Below are positions 9,936 to 19,020 of a stretch of 41,991 nt of DNA, in pieces. Position 1 is the stretch's first letter, and every line of letters starts with the position of its first letter. Source of the DNA: an uncultured Lachnospiraceae bacterium (GTDB lineage Bacteria > Bacillota > Clostridia > Lachnospirales > Lachnospiraceae). The position numbers and the translations under genes are program-made. A model generated the notes under the pieces. That model did not search any database. It worked only from the letters and a program-made list of their open reading frames with translations, and was not told the origin of the DNA. Location: NCBI GenBank assembly GCA_905235275.1, contig CAJOLA010000004.1, positions 1 to 41,991 on the forward strand, written 5' to 3'.

Positions 9936-11369
9936 TTATAATAATTCTTTCAGAAGCTTGTTTACAAGTCCCGGATTCGCCTTACCGCCCATGGCCTTCA
10001 TGGTCTGCCCCACGAGGAATCCGAGGGCTTTTTCTTTTCCGCCTCGGTAATCCTCCACTGACTGCGGATTCTCATCTATCACCTTCTGCACGGTATCTCT
10101 TAATGCGCTTTCGTCATTTACCTGCGCAAGACCTTTTTCCTTAACATAGCTTTCGGGATCGATATTATCCGCAAATACTTTTTCAAAAACTTCAGTCGCT
10201 ACGGATGAATTAATCGTACCCTCTTCGGTGAGTTTGACAAGCTTCGCGAGATTCTCCGGCGAAAACTTAATGTCGTCGGGGTCCATGTCATGCTCCTTTA
10301 AGAGACGAATGGTGTCCCCTATAAGCCAATTGGCGATCTTCTTTGGACTGTTGCAAAGAGCGCTCGCCTCTTCAAAGATGTCTGCCATCTTCTTGGAGTC
10401 CGTGATGATATCAGCGTCACCTTTAGGAATCCCGTACTCACTGATATATCTTTCCTGTCTTGCCGCCTTAAACTCAGGCTCCCTTTGCTTAATCTCATCA
10501 ATCCATTCCCGGCTTATGAATATTCCCGGCAAATCAGGATCCGGAAAATAACGATAGTCCTGTGCATCTTCCTTGGAGCGCATGGAATATGATTCTTCTT
10601 TGTTATCATCCCAGCGTCTTGTCTCCTGGATTACCTGCCCGCCGTCTTCGATTATGACAATCTGCCTGTTCCTTTCATTTTCTATGGCACGGGCAATTGC
10701 CTTGAATGAATTCAAATTTTTCATCTCGGTCCTTGTTCCAAGCTTATCGGAGCCTGCTTCCCTTACCGACAGATTCACATCGGCACGCATGGAGCCTTCC
10801 TGCAGCTTGCAGTCGGATGCACCAAGATACTGAATGGTCGTGCGCAGTGTCTCAAGGTATGCAATCACCTCATCTGCCGAGCTCATGTCAGGCTCTGAAA
10901 CTATCTCGATAAGAGGAACTCCCGACCTGTTAAAGTCTATGAGAGAGCCGTCCTTTAACTCATCATGAATAAGCTTTCCGGCATCCTCCTCCATGTGAAT
11001 CTCATGGATTCGCACCTTTTTCTCATAACCGTCAACATTAATATTCACATGACCGTTTAAACAAATCGGCTCGTAGAGCTGTGATATCTGATAATCCTGA
11101 GGATTGTCCGGATAAAAATAATTCTTGCGATCGAATCGGCAGTTTCGGTTAATCTCACAATTAGTCGCAAGGCCGACAGCCATGGCATATTCGACAACCT
11201 TCTTATTCAGAACGGGAAGCGATCCCGGCATCCCTGTGCAGACGGGACATGTATGAGTATTGGGCTTACCTCCGAACTGAGTCGGACATCCGCAAAATAT
11301 CTTTGTCTTTGTGGCAAGTTCAACGTGAACCTCAAGACCTATGACCGTTTCATACTTCTTCATATTCAC
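9936..11369 (-). CDS. gatB: Asp-tRNA(Asn)/Glu-tRNA(Gln) amidotransferase subunit B
   Basis: YETVIGLEVHVELATKTKIFCGC...; GatB/YqeY C-terminal domain. Confidence 0.97.
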   Translation of the reverse strand: MNMKKYETVIGLEVHVELATKTKIFCGCPTQFGGKPNTHTCPVCTGMPGSLPVLNKKVVEYAMAVGLATNCEINRNCRFDRKNYFYPDNPQDYQISQLYEPICLNGHVNINVDGYEKKVRIHEIHMEEDAGKLIHDELKDGSLIDFNRSGVPLIEIVSEPDMSSADEVIAYLETLRTTIQYLGASDCKLQEGSMRADVNLSVREAGSDKLGTRTEMKNLNSFKAIARAIENERNRQIVIIEDGGQVIQETRRWDDNKEESYSMRSKEDAQDYRYFPDPDLPGIFISREWIDEIKQREPEFKAARQERYISEYGIPKGDADIITDSKKMADIFEEASALCNSPKKIANWLIGDTIRLLKEHDMDPDDIKFSPENLAKLVKLTEEGTINSSVATEVFEKVFADNIDPESYVKEKGLAQVNDESALRDTVQKVIDENPQSVEDYRGGKEKALGFLVGQTMKAMGGKANPGLVNKLLKELL

Positions 11370-12859
11370 GCCTCCTCTCCGCCCGGCTTAATACTTTCGC
11401 CGTATTTTCTCTCAAATGCAAAAGCTGCTTTTATTATCGTCTTCTCATTAAAGCAGTTACCGGTAAGCTGCAAGCCTATCGGCAGCCCCCGGGAATTTAC
11501 ACCGCACGGAAGCGATATGGCGGGAAGCCCCGCAAGGTTTGCGGAAACCGTATATATATCTCCCAGATACATCTTTATCGGGTCGATAAGCGACTCCCCG
11601 AGCCTTGGCGCAACGGTCGGTGCCACGGGTCCCAGTATAACGTCATATTCTTCAAATGCTTTATCAAACGCCTGCTTTATGAGAGCCTTTGTCTTTAAGG
11701 CTTTCATGTAGTAGGCATCATAATATCCTGAGCTGAGCGCAAATGTTCCAAGCATGATTCGACGTTTAACCTCTTCCCCGAAGCCTTCGGAGCGGCTGCG
11801 TTTATACATCTGATGCAGGCCCTCGTAATCCTTGGCCCTGTATCCGTACTTAACGCCGTCAAATCTTGAAAGATTGGAGCTTGCCTCTGCCGATGCGATT
11901 ATGTAGTAAGCCGGAACCGCGTAGTGAACAAGACCCAGATCAAACCTTTCAACCTCTGCCCCCATCTCTTTTAAGGTATCTGCAGCCGCTAAAACCGCAG
12001 TACCCACTTCCTCATCAAGGCCTTCACCGAAATAATCATTCGGAATTCCTATCTTTAATCCCTTTACGTCACCGCCAAGTGCCGACGTAAAATCAGTATC
12101 ATCTCTTTTAACGGATGTTGAATCCTTAGTATCGTAGGATGCTATAGCCTCAAGTATTGCAGCGCAGTCCGTCACATCCTTTGCAATCGGACCTATCTGG
12201 TCAAGAGAGGACGCATATGCAATAAGCCCGTTTCTGCTTACCGTGCCATATGTCGGTTTAATGCCCGTCACACCGCAGTATGCACTCGGCTGTCTGATGG
12301 ATCCTCCCGTATCGGTACCGAGAGCATATGCTACCTCGCCTGCAGCCACAGCAGCCGCCGAACCGCCTGAAGAACCTCCCGTCACCCTTTCGGCATCATG
12401 CGGATTTTTAACCGCACCGAAAAAGGAAGTCTCGGATGTACTTCCCATTGCGAATTCGTCCATATTGGTCTTGCCGATAATTACCGCTCCGGCTTTCTCA
12501 AGATTCTCGACTGCCGTCGCACTGTAAGGCGGAACAAAGTTCGAAAGAATCTTTGATGCACATGTGGTGCGAAGACCCTTCGTGCACAGATTATCCTTAA
12601 GAGCCACGGGCACACCCGCAAGAGGACCGGTAAGACTCCCATCCTCAATCTGCCTTTGCACTTCCTCTGCTCTTTTTATGACGCCGGCCTCATCTGCCAA
12701 TGTCACAAATGCATTTAAGCCCTTGTCTTTTTCTTTTATATTCTCAAGAGACTCTTTTGCGGCATCAACCGCAGTGACTTTTCCTTCTTTTATCCTTTTG
12801 CCAAGCTCCGTGGCCGTAAGATCAGTTAAACTCAAAAATAATCCCTGCTTTCTTATCAA
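11366..12859 (-). CDS. gatA: Asp-tRNA(Asn)/Glu-tRNA(Gln) amidotransferase subunit A; TTG start, possibly the downstream TTG near 12835
   Basis: Amidase signature GGSSGGSAAAVAAGEVAYALGTDTGGSIRQPSAYCGVTGIKPTYG. Confidence 0.96.
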   Translation of the reverse strand: MIRKQGLFLSLTDLTATELGKRIKEGKVTAVDAAKESLENIKEKDKGLNAFVTLADEAGVIKRAEEVQRQIEDGSLTGPLAGVPVALKDNLCTKGLRTTCASKILSNFVPPYSATAVENLEKAGAVIIGKTNMDEFAMGSTSETSFFGAVKNPHDAERVTGGSSGGSAAAVAAGEVAYALGTDTGGSIRQPSAYCGVTGIKPTYGTVSRNGLIAYASSLDQIGPIAKDVTDCAAILEAIASYDTKDSTSVKRDDTDFTSALGGDVKGLKIGIPNDYFGEGLDEEVGTAVLAAADTLKEMGAEVERFDLGLVHYAVPAYYIIASAEASSNLSRFDGVKYGYRAKDYEGLHQMYKRSRSEGFGEEVKRRIMLGTFALSSGYYDAYYMKALKTKALIKQAFDKAFEEYDVILGPVAPTVAPRLGESLIDPIKMYLGDIYTVSANLAGLPAISLPCGVNSRGLPIGLQLTGNCFNEKTIIKAAFAFERKYGESIKPGGEEA

Positions 12860-13153
12860 TCAGTCAAATGTATGCGGTACGACATATTGTCCGTCTTTTT
12901 TCTCGGGTGCGTTTGCAAGCATGGCTTCCCTGTCATCCGGGTTTGTAATCTCATCCTCACGGAAAACATTGCCTGTATCTATCACCTGAACGAGCGGCTC
13001 GACATCCGCGGTATCAAGTTCATTTAACATATCCACGTAATCAAGCATCTTCTCCATGTCTAAGCGAATCTTTTCTTTTTCGGCATCCCCGAATTCAAGC
13101 TTTGCCAGGATACCCACATACTCAATCATCCCGTTATCTATCTTATCTGACAT
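12860..13153 (-). CDS. gatC: Asp-tRNA(Asn)/Glu-tRNA(Gln) amidotransferase subunit C
   Basis: EYVGILAKLEFGDAEKEKIRLDMEKMLDYVDMLNELDTADVEPLVQV; gatCAB order. Confidence 0.95.
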   Translation of the reverse strand: MSDKIDNGMIEYVGILAKLEFGDAEKEKIRLDMEKMLDYVDMLNELDTADVEPLVQVIDTGNVFREDEITNPDDREAMLANAPEKKDGQYVVPHTFD

Positions 13154-13176
13154 GATTTATCACCTTCCGTTCTTAC

Positions 13177-14541
13177 TTAAAAAAAGTCGATTGCCTCCCG
13201 GATATCGGCAACTCCCGTCACCTTTATATCGTCTCTTTTCCCGATTCTGTCTAAACATACCTTCGGAACGATGCATTCACTAAATGAAAGCTTGGCTGCT
13301 TCATTTACACGCTCCTTAACGCCCGTTACGGCTCTTACTTCTCCCGAAAGCCCTACTTCACCGAAGCATACGACGTCGGGCGGCAGCTCCTTATTCTTAA
13401 AGCTTCCCGCAATCGCCATAACTATCGCAAGGTCAAGCGCAGGCTCTGTCGCCTTCATTCCGCCGGCCACATTCACGTAAGCGTCATGCCCGGAAAGCCT
13501 TAAGCCGGATCTTTTCTCCATAACGGCCATAAGCAGATTCACGCGGTTATAGTCCGTTCCCGAAGCGGTTCGTCTCGGTATCCCGAAATCAGACGACGTT
13601 ACAAGCGCCTGAATCTCCATCATTATCGGTCTCGTGCCTTCCATGAGACATGTGATGACTGACCCCGATGCGTTAATCGCTCTTCCGCTCAACATATATG
13701 CTGAAGGATTTTGCACTTCCTGCATACCGCTTGCGCACATTTCAAAAACACCTATCTCATTGGTTGCTCCGAACCTGTTTTTTACGCCGCGAAGTATCCT
13801 GTAGGCCGCATTCCTCTCGCCTTCCAGATAGATAACGGTATCTACCATATGCTCAAGCATTCTCGGTCCCGCAACGACACCTTCCTTGGTAACATGCCCG
13901 ATAATAAATACGGAAATTGAGCTTTCTTTTGAAAGCCGAAGAAGCCTCATCGTGCTCTCACGCACCTGACCGGGACTTCCCGGCGCCGAATCGGACTCAT
14001 TCGAATAAACGGTCTGAATGGAATCGATGACCATAAGGTCCGGCTTAATGTCTTCTGCCGCAGCCGTAATATCATCTATGTCCGTAGCACAAAGAATCTT
14101 TAAGCCCTCGGGTAACTCACCCAGTCTGTCGGCACGAAGCTTAATCTGCCTGAGTGATTCCTCTCCCGATATGTAGAGCACGTTCTTCCCGGTCTTTGCC
14201 GCATTAATGCAAACCTGCAAAATAAGAGTCGACTTCCCGATTCCGGGGTCGCCTCCCACAAGCGTGAGGCTTCCCGTAACGATTCCGCCACCAAGCACCC
14301 TGTCAAATTCTTCAAATCCGGTCGATATACGTCCGGCATCCTCCGTCTGTATGTCGCGCACGGATACGGGAGTCGGTCTGTCCGTCACAGACTTTTTCCC
14401 GGCCTTGAATTTGTCATTTTTGGCAGGGGCAGGCGCCTCGGTAAATGTATTCCATTGCTTGCAGGCAGGGCACTGACCGAGCCACTTTGATGACTCGTAT
14501 CCGCACTCTCCGCAAAAATATAATTTAGTATTTTTTGCCAT
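13177..14541 (-). CDS. radA: DNA repair protein RadA
   Basis: Zn finger CGECGYESSKWLGQCPAC, GGDPGIGKSTLILQV, KNRFGATNEIGVFEM. Confidence 0.97.
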   Translation of the reverse strand: MAKNTKLYFCGECGYESSKWLGQCPACKQWNTFTEAPAPAKNDKFKAGKKSVTDRPTPVSVRDIQTEDAGRISTGFEEFDRVLGGGIVTGSLTLVGGDPGIGKSTLILQVCINAAKTGKNVLYISGEESLRQIKLRADRLGELPEGLKILCATDIDDITAAAEDIKPDLMVIDSIQTVYSNESDSAPGSPGQVRESTMRLLRLSKESSISVFIIGHVTKEGVVAGPRMLEHMVDTVIYLEGERNAAYRILRGVKNRFGATNEIGVFEMCASGMQEVQNPSAYMLSGRAINASGSVITCLMEGTRPIMMEIQALVTSSDFGIPRRTASGTDYNRVNLLMAVMEKRSGLRLSGHDAYVNVAGGMKATEPALDLAIVMAIAGSFKNKELPPDVVCFGEVGLSGEVRAVTGVKERVNEAAKLSFSECIVPKVCLDRIGKRDDIKVTGVADIREAIDFF

Positions 14542-14545
14542 ATTT

Positions 14546-14962
14546 TTAGTTTAATTTCTTGATCTCAATATTTGTAAGCTCATCTTCCACGCTTGCGAAG
14601 TTAAGAGAAAGCTTTCCGCCAATGCCTGTGGTAATGGACTCTGCGTATTCTCCGTCAATGATTACCGCATATCTTGCGTCTTCCTCAAGACCGATTGTAA
14701 TCTGTGCATCCTCCAGAGCATCAACGTCAAAGATAACGCCCTCTTCCGTCTCCTTGAAGTTAAAGACCGCGGTTCCCGGAACCGACTCATATACAAACGC
14801 TTCATTCTTCTCAAGCTTAGTAATGTCTTTAAACGTCTTGACCTTGTAGATATCGCCGAGATGCTCAAAATCGGAAACCTTACTCTTCTCATTAAGCTTA
14901 AAATTACCAAAGCTTAAAGTACCGTCTTCTTCACCGCGAATAATTTCTTCTACTACTGCCAT
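14546..14962 (-). CDS. Uncharacterised small protein (138 aa) between clpC and radA
   Basis: Complete ORF in the co-directional cluster, 1-4 nt from its neighbours; acidic, beta-rich-looking sequence; no motif recognised. Confidence 0.85.
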   Translation of the reverse strand: MAVVEEIIRGEEDGTLSFGNFKLNEKSKVSDFEHLGDIYKVKTFKDITKLEKNEAFVYESVPGTAVFNFKETEEGVIFDVDALEDAQITIGLEEDARYAVIIDGEYAESITTGIGGKLSLNFASVEDELTNIEIKKLN

Positions 14963-14963
14963 T

Positions 14964-17420
14964 TTATTTCCTTCCTTTCTTCTTAACCGTGAATTCCAAC
15001 TCTTTATCTTTTACGGAAATACCGATATTATCATTTTCTTTTATTTTGCCGCTGAGTATCATATCGACCAGACGATCCTCAATTTCACGCTGAATCGCGC
15101 GCCTTAACGGTCTTGCACCGTACTTGGGGTCGTATCCTTTTTCGGTAATGAATTTTTTGGCTGCGGCATTCAATGTTACGGAAATACCTGAAATCTCTTT
15201 TGTTCTCTTATTCAGGTCTGCAATCATTATATCAACAATCTTTCCGATTTCATCCTTGGAAAGCTGTCTGAACACAATTATTTCATCGATTCTGTTGATG
15301 AACTCCGGCTTGAATTCCCTGTTCACATCATTCATTACTTCCGACTTCATCTTCTGATAGAGGTCTTCGTCAGTCTTTCCGACCTCAAAGCCCAGTGACT
15401 TCGGCTCGACGATGCTTCTTGCACCTATATTGGACGTCATGATAATGATACAGTTTTTAAAATCTACCACGCGTCCTTCCGAGTCGGTAATACGTCCGTC
15501 ATCCAACACCTGCAATAATACGTTGAAAATGTCCGGATGCGCTTTTTCTATCTCATCAAAGAGAACAACCGAATACGGCTTTCTTCTTACCTGTTCACTA
15601 AGCTGTCCGCCTTCCTCGTATCCTACGTATCCCGGCGGTGAACCGATCATCTTGGAAACGGTATGCTTCTCCATGTACTCTGACATGTCCACTCTTATGA
15701 GAGCATCCTCCGAACCGAATACCGCAGATGCAAGTGCTTTTGAAAGCTCCGTCTTTCCGACTCCGGTAGGTCCGAGGAACATAAACGATCCGATAGGTCT
15801 GTTCGGACTTCCTATGCCGACACGACCGCGTCTTATGGCCTTTGATACGGCTTTTACGCCTTCATCCTGACCGATTACACGCTTGTGAAGCTCTTTTTCA
15901 AGATTAAGGAGTCTGTCTGATTCCTTTTCGGTAATGCGGTTAAGCGGAATGCCCGTCCACATGGATACAACGTCTGCTATCTCCTCTTCACCGATCTTAA
16001 TCCTGTTTGCCTTTTTGCTTCCGGTAAGCTTATCAATAAGAGCTTTAAGCTTCTTTTTTGCCTCTTCCTGCTTCTTTCTTATCTCGCCGGCCTTGTCGAA
16101 CTTGGACGCCTTAAGCGCCTTTTCTTTTTCTTCCTCGAGTTCTTTAAGAGTCGCCTTTAACTCATCGACTTTTTTATTCTTACCGCCCGCGTTAAGCTTT
16201 GACTTGGATGCCGCCTCATCAATAAGGTCGATTGCCTTATCGGGAAGAAATCTCTCGGAGATATATCTTCTTGAGAGCTTAACGGCTGCATCAAGTGCCT
16301 CATCGGTAATTTCCACTCCGTGGTGCTCTTCATATAAAGGTCTTAATCCTTTTAAAATCTCTTTTGTTTCTTCCTCCGTCGGTTCATTCACCTTGACGGG
16401 CTGGAATCTTCTCTCAAATGCGGCATCCTTTTCGATGTGCTTACGATACTCATCCGTCGTGGTCGCACCGATTATCTGAAGCTCGCCTCTTGCAAGATAC
16501 GGCTTTAAGATATTGGATGCATCGATTGCGCCTTCCGCATTACCGGCACCTATGATGGTATGAATCTCATCAAGGAAAAGAATGACATTACCGTCATCGA
16601 TAACCTCACGTATTACATTCTTAATTCGTTCTTCAAATTCTCCGCGGTACTTCGATCCCGCAACCATGCCGGACATATCAAGAGTTACCACGCGCTTGTT
16701 AAGAAGTGTATCCGGCACGTCACCGTCAACGATTCTTTGCGCGATGCCCTCAACTATCGCCGTCTTACCAACTCCCGGATCTCCCGTAAGACACGGATTA
16801 TTTTTTGTTCGTCTGTTGAGTATCTGAATTACTCTTTCGATTTCTTTTTCTCTGCCGATAACGGGATCGAGCGCATGCAAAGCGGCAAGGTCCGTTAAAT
16901 CTCTTCCGTGCTTATCAAGAGTCGGCGTATCGGTTACAAAATTATCTCCCCTCTGTCCGAACTCTTCTCTTGCGGGACTGGACATATCTTCTCCCATTGC
17001 CGTAAGCGTGTCGTTATATATCTTAGCCGCATCGGCACCGAGAGTTGAAAGGATTCTTACGGCAACACTGTCGAACTCCCTTAAAAGCGCAAGAAGTATA
17101 TGCTCGGTTCCTGCAAGCTTGGAGCCGAATCTCCTCGCCTGCTTTCCGGCATTCTGAAGAACCTTGGTTGCTCTCGGGGTCCAGCCTGACGGATCCATAA
17201 TGAGAACATCCTCCTCCCCCATCATCTGCTCCGTAAGAGCCATAAGGGAATCTTCTTTTATGCCTGCCTCTGCGAGAATCTTTCCGGCAAGAGAGTCCTG
17301 CACATGCACAAGACCTATAAGCAAATGCTCAGAGCCTGCGGTCTTTCTGTTAAGGGCCTTGGCAGCCTCCTTTGCGCTTTTAATTGCCTGCTCGGCTTTT
17401 TTTGTAAATTTATCTTCCAT
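14964..17420 (-). CDS. clpC: ATP-dependent Clp protease ATP-binding subunit ClpC
   Basis: Two Clp N repeats, two AAA+ modules ([31 protein letters not shown]), UVR-like middle region. Confidence 0.96.
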   Translation of the reverse strand: MEDKFTKKAEQAIKSAKEAAKALNRKTAGSEHLLIGLVHVQDSLAGKILAEAGIKEDSLMALTEQMMGEEDVLIMDPSGWTPRATKVLQNAGKQARRFGSKLAGTEHILLALLREFDSVAVRILSTLGADAAKIYNDTLTAMGEDMSSPAREEFGQRGDNFVTDTPTLDKHGRDLTDLAALHALDPVIGREKEIERVIQILNRRTKNNPCLTGDPGVGKTAIVEGIAQRIVDGDVPDTLLNKRVVTLDMSGMVAGSKYRGEFEERIKNVIREVIDDGNVILFLDEIHTIIGAGNAEGAIDASNILKPYLARGELQIIGATTTDEYRKHIEKDAAFERRFQPVKVNEPTEEETKEILKGLRPLYEEHHGVEITDEALDAAVKLSRRYISERFLPDKAIDLIDEAASKSKLNAGGKNKKVDELKATLKELEEEKEKALKASKFDKAGEIRKKQEEAKKKLKALIDKLTGSKKANRIKIGEEEIADVVSMWTGIPLNRITEKESDRLLNLEKELHKRVIGQDEGVKAVSKAIRRGRVGIGSPNRPIGSFMFLGPTGVGKTELSKALASAVFGSEDALIRVDMSEYMEKHTVSKMIGSPPGYVGYEEGGQLSEQVRRKPYSVVLFDEIEKAHPDIFNVLLQVLDDGRITDSEGRVVDFKNCIIIMTSNIGARSIVEPKSLGFEVGKTDEDLYQKMKSEVMNDVNREFKPEFINRIDEIIVFRQLSKDEIGKIVDIMIADLNKRTKEISGISVTLNAAAKKFITEKGYDPKYGARPLRRAIQREIEDRLVDMILSGKIKENDNIGISVKDKELEFTVKKKGRK

Positions 17421-17435
17421 CGTGAGATCACCTCC

Positions 17436-19004
17436 TTAATACCATCCGATCTTCTTGGAGACGGTAAGAATTCCAAAGTATATCAAAATACCGATGATTG
17501 CACTTATTATAAGCGGTATAAGTACCATTCCCATAACTGCATTCAATCCGGTATATATGAGTAAAGCTGCTATTCCCATAATTGATGCACTGTAAAGGGG
17601 CACCAAAAATGTTTTTACGATTTCCTGTCTGTAGCCGGTAAGCTTCCAAAGACTGTACAGATTAAGCGAAAATACAATTGCCGAAAATACCATGACGCCG
17701 ATAACAAGCGAATATATACCGAGGTTTGTGAATTTAAGAAGAATCACAACCAATGGTATATGAAAGGCGAGCGCTATCGCCGAATGTCTTACCGGAAGAC
17801 GCATTTTGTCGATACCCTGAAGCGCCGCACCCGTAATTGTCGATAATGTATAAAATACGATGGCTGAAGCACCGATCTTTAACATTATTGAACCTTCAAC
17901 GCTGTCATAGGATCTGAAAAGAACCTGTATAACCGGTTGGCCGAGAACCGTAAGAGCTATAACAAACGGAACCGCAACCATCATGGTTACCCTTACGGTA
18001 TGGGCAAGCTTCTTTCTTACTTCTTTTATATTGCCTATAGTATATGAATTAACTATCGACGGAAGAAGCGACGCCGACATGGCAGACGCTATTCCCATCG
18101 GAATACTTGTAAGTGTTGAAAAGCTCTGTCCGTAGTTACCTATGGCAATGGTTGCCTGCGTATCATCAAGTGTCGTCAAAACACTGAAAAGCGAGTCATC
18201 GACAACCGCACTTACGTTGTAAAATGTCTGTCCGATTATTATCGGAACGATAGTTGCAAAAATCAGCTTGTATGTATATCCGGCGCCTATGTCAACACTT
18301 TCCGTATCTGAAGCAATCCTTGATTTATACAATGAAAGATTCTTCATGAAAATAAAAAATACGACTCCGAGCGCCGCCAAAGCACCCATACACGTTCCAA
18401 GCGTTCCTCCCGCAGCCCCGTAAGCATATACGTTAACCGACTGAATAAACGTACGAATGAACAGGTAACTGGCCACGATACTTACAACGGCATTTATAAT
18501 CTGCTCAATAAGCTGTGAAATCGCGGTAGGAACCATGTTCCCCTGCCCCTGGAAGAATCCTCGAAACACTCCGAGTATCGAAAATATAAATACCGTCGGT
18601 GCCAGGACTCTTAAAGGTATCGCCATGCCTACATATCTTGCATAAAAAGTATGCTCAATAAAATCGGCTCCGAAAAATAACAGAATTGCGGCAGCACCGC
18701 CCATAATTACCGAGATGGTCAAAGCTCTTGCAAGAATAAGCTTGGTATTGCGATATTCTGACTTAACGAGTCTTGCCGATACGAGCTTGGATACGGCCAT
18801 CGGCATACCGTATGACGAAAGGATAAGAACTATGTTATAGACGTTAAATGCAACACTGTAGAGTCCCGCACCTTCACTTCCAATAATATTCACCATGGGG
18901 ATACGGTAAAACATACCGATTATTCTTACGATAATTCCGCTTATCGCAAGGATTCCACCCTGGAAAATAAAGCTTTTTTTAAGAGAACCAAATCTGTCCT
19001 TCAA
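17436..19004 (-). CDS. Polysaccharide/oligosaccharide flippase, MurJ/SpoVB-like (MOP superfamily)
   Basis: About 14 hydrophobic segments; GIIVRIIGMFYRIPMVNIIGSEGAGLYSVAFNVYNIVLILSSYGMPMAVSKLVS is typical of SpoVB-like proteins. Confidence 0.88.
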   Translation of the reverse strand: MKDRFGSLKKSFIFQGGILAISGIIVRIIGMFYRIPMVNIIGSEGAGLYSVAFNVYNIVLILSSYGMPMAVSKLVSARLVKSEYRNTKLILARALTISVIMGGAAAILLFFGADFIEHTFYARYVGMAIPLRVLAPTVFIFSILGVFRGFFQGQGNMVPTAISQLIEQIINAVVSIVASYLFIRTFIQSVNVYAYGAAGGTLGTCMGALAALGVVFFIFMKNLSLYKSRIASDTESVDIGAGYTYKLIFATIVPIIIGQTFYNVSAVVDDSLFSVLTTLDDTQATIAIGNYGQSFSTLTSIPMGIASAMSASLLPSIVNSYTIGNIKEVRKKLAHTVRVTMMVAVPFVIALTVLGQPVIQVLFRSYDSVEGSIMLKIGASAIVFYTLSTITGAALQGIDKMRLPVRHSAIALAFHIPLVVILLKFTNLGIYSLVIGVMVFSAIVFSLNLYSLWKLTGYRQEIVKTFLVPLYSASIMGIAALLIYTGLNAVMGMVLIPLIISAIIGILIYFGILTVSKKIGWY

Positions 19005-19020
19005 CTTCCCAACCTCTGCA

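Noticed and set aside
15934-16479. Plus-strand 181-aa Ser/Leu/Phe-rich ORF inside clpC
   Set aside because: Antisense shadow of the charged ClpC middle region.
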